Source: JBIIUJ01 sp044340025
GTDB taxonomy: Bacteria; Pseudomonadota; Alphaproteobacteria; Caulobacterales; Aquidulcibacteraceae
Length of the DNA: 6,395 bases
Direction: 5' to 3'
NCBI GenBank assembly: GCA_044340025.1
Contig: JBIIUJ010000137.1
Location: 1-6,395 of the forward strand
This document shows positions 5,886 to 6,395 of the stretch, one piece after another. Below the pieces are notes generated by a model. It did not search any database and was not told the origin of the DNA. It saw only the letters and a list, made by a program, of their open reading frames with translations. Both the position numbers and the translations under genes were made by a program. How positions within the stretch are numbered: the stretch's first letter is position 1; the number at the start of each line of letters is the position of its first letter.

Positions 5886-6395
5886 ATGCCTCTCGACGCC
5901 GTCTCCCCCGTCGTCGCCGCCCCGGCCACGCTGGCTGCCGCGGCCGCCGCAATCGAGCCTTATCTGGAGGCGGCCAAGCGCGCCGTGCGCGCCCGCGTCG
6001 CGCCGGCCGGCAAGGTGGACCGCGCCCTGATCGACGCCGAACAGCATGTCGTGCATGGCCTCGCCTGGATTGCGACCTACGCCGAGACGCTGCGCGAGGC
6101 TGCGGGCTGGGCGGATCGGCTGGCGGCCGAGGGCGCGTTTGGCGAAGCCGAGACCCTGCTCACGCGGGTTCTGTTCGCCGAGTATGGGGCCCAGCTGCGC
6201 GGCGGCATCCCGATGAACCAGGCCGAAGTGGCGCGCCCCGAGGATCTCGGCCTTGCCGAGGCGTGCGCGGCCGCGCTTGCGAATCCGGCATGGCGCGAGC
6301 TGCTGATCCCGGTCAGCCAGACCGACAAGACGCGCCTGGCCGAACTGCTTGTCGCCTCTCAGGGCCAGGCCACGTTCGAGGCGACCGGCCTTGAT
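5886..6395 (+). CDS. Probable acyl-CoA dehydrogenase, N-terminal part (runs off the window)
   Basis: The frame from ATG 5886 is open to the window end, giving 170 residues with no stop. Acyl-CoA dehydrogenases are FAD enzymes of acyl-CoA oxidation. The segment shown is the helical N-terminal region found in a longer alphaproteobacterial subgroup. Recognised stretches are DAEQHVVHGLAWIATYAETLR (residues 50-70), the helix around WADRLAAEG (75-83) and GGIPMNQAEVARPEDLG (106-122). The residues that would bind FAD and the catalytic glutamate lie beyond the window, so the call rests on remembered relatives. An alanine-rich stretch (11-22) follows the start and does not look like a signal peptide. 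GGAG (5876-5879) lies 6 bases before the ATG and supports the start. The frame from GTG 5810 has no Shine-Dalgarno sequence and encodes arginine/glycine-rich low-complexity sequence, so it is a shadow. Confidence 0.65.
   Translation, partial: MPLDAVSPVVAAPATLAAAAAAIEPYLEAAKRAVRARVAPAGKVDRALIDAEQHVVHGLAWIATYAETLREAAGWADRLAAEGAFGEAETLLTRVLFAEYGAQLRGGIPMNQAEVARPEDLGLAEACAAALANPAWRELLIPVSQTDKTRLAELLVASQGQATFEATGLD

Noticed and set aside
5810..6394. Plus-strand frame from GTG 5810 overlapping the last gene
   Set aside because: It lacks a Shine-Dalgarno sequence and encodes R/G-rich low-complexity protein; the frame from ATG 5886 has a good one and recognisable sequence.

Overview
The window reads as ordinary chromosomal DNA from a GC-rich alphaproteobacterium. 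The gene content and protein style (a pyruvate-dehydrogenase-type E3, short LolA and DUF3108 periplasmic proteins, a Rhodobacter-like TspO, a receiver protein with a linker rich in GP-RRR motifs, and a CtrA-like box) point towards the Caulobacterales/Hyphomonadaceae/Maricaulales group. That placement is inference from remembered family sequences, not a database result.

Layout, left to right. Positions 1-149 hold no gene. They hold a large, nearly perfect inverted repeat (9-36 with 70-97) whose two arms are each a small hairpin, plus a triplicated 8-base unit in the loop. A leftward group follows, transcribed in the order DUF3108 periplasmic protein (3049-2234), LolA-like lipoprotein carrier (2211-1648), dihydrolipoyl dehydrogenase lpdA (1562-150). 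The first two are 22 bases apart and probably share a transcript. lpdA sits 85 bases further on, behind a leader that can fold over its ribosome binding site. A 108-base divergent spacer separates this group from a rightward class III CoA-transferase (3158-4318). That gene converges, with a 4-base gap, on a leftward pair: a receiver-domain response regulator (5737-4841) followed 47 bases later by a TspO/MBR membrane protein (4793-4323). A 148-base divergent spacer then leads to a rightward gene that runs off the window (5886 onward), probably an acyl-CoA dehydrogenase with an N-terminal helical extension.

Functionally the window mixes acyl-CoA and central carbon metabolism (CoA-transferase, acyl-CoA dehydrogenase, E3), envelope maintenance (LolA, DUF3108) and signalling (response regulator, TspO). 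I see no phage, transposon, CRISPR, toxin-antitoxin or defence genes, and no convincing new multi-gene system. The points most worth checking are small ones: an apparent clean in-frame loss of about 19 residues from LolA, the REP-like element at the left end, a 12-base sequence containing a perfect palindrome shared by two intergenic regions, the possible RNA fold over the lpdA start, and a CtrA-like box upstream of the response regulator.
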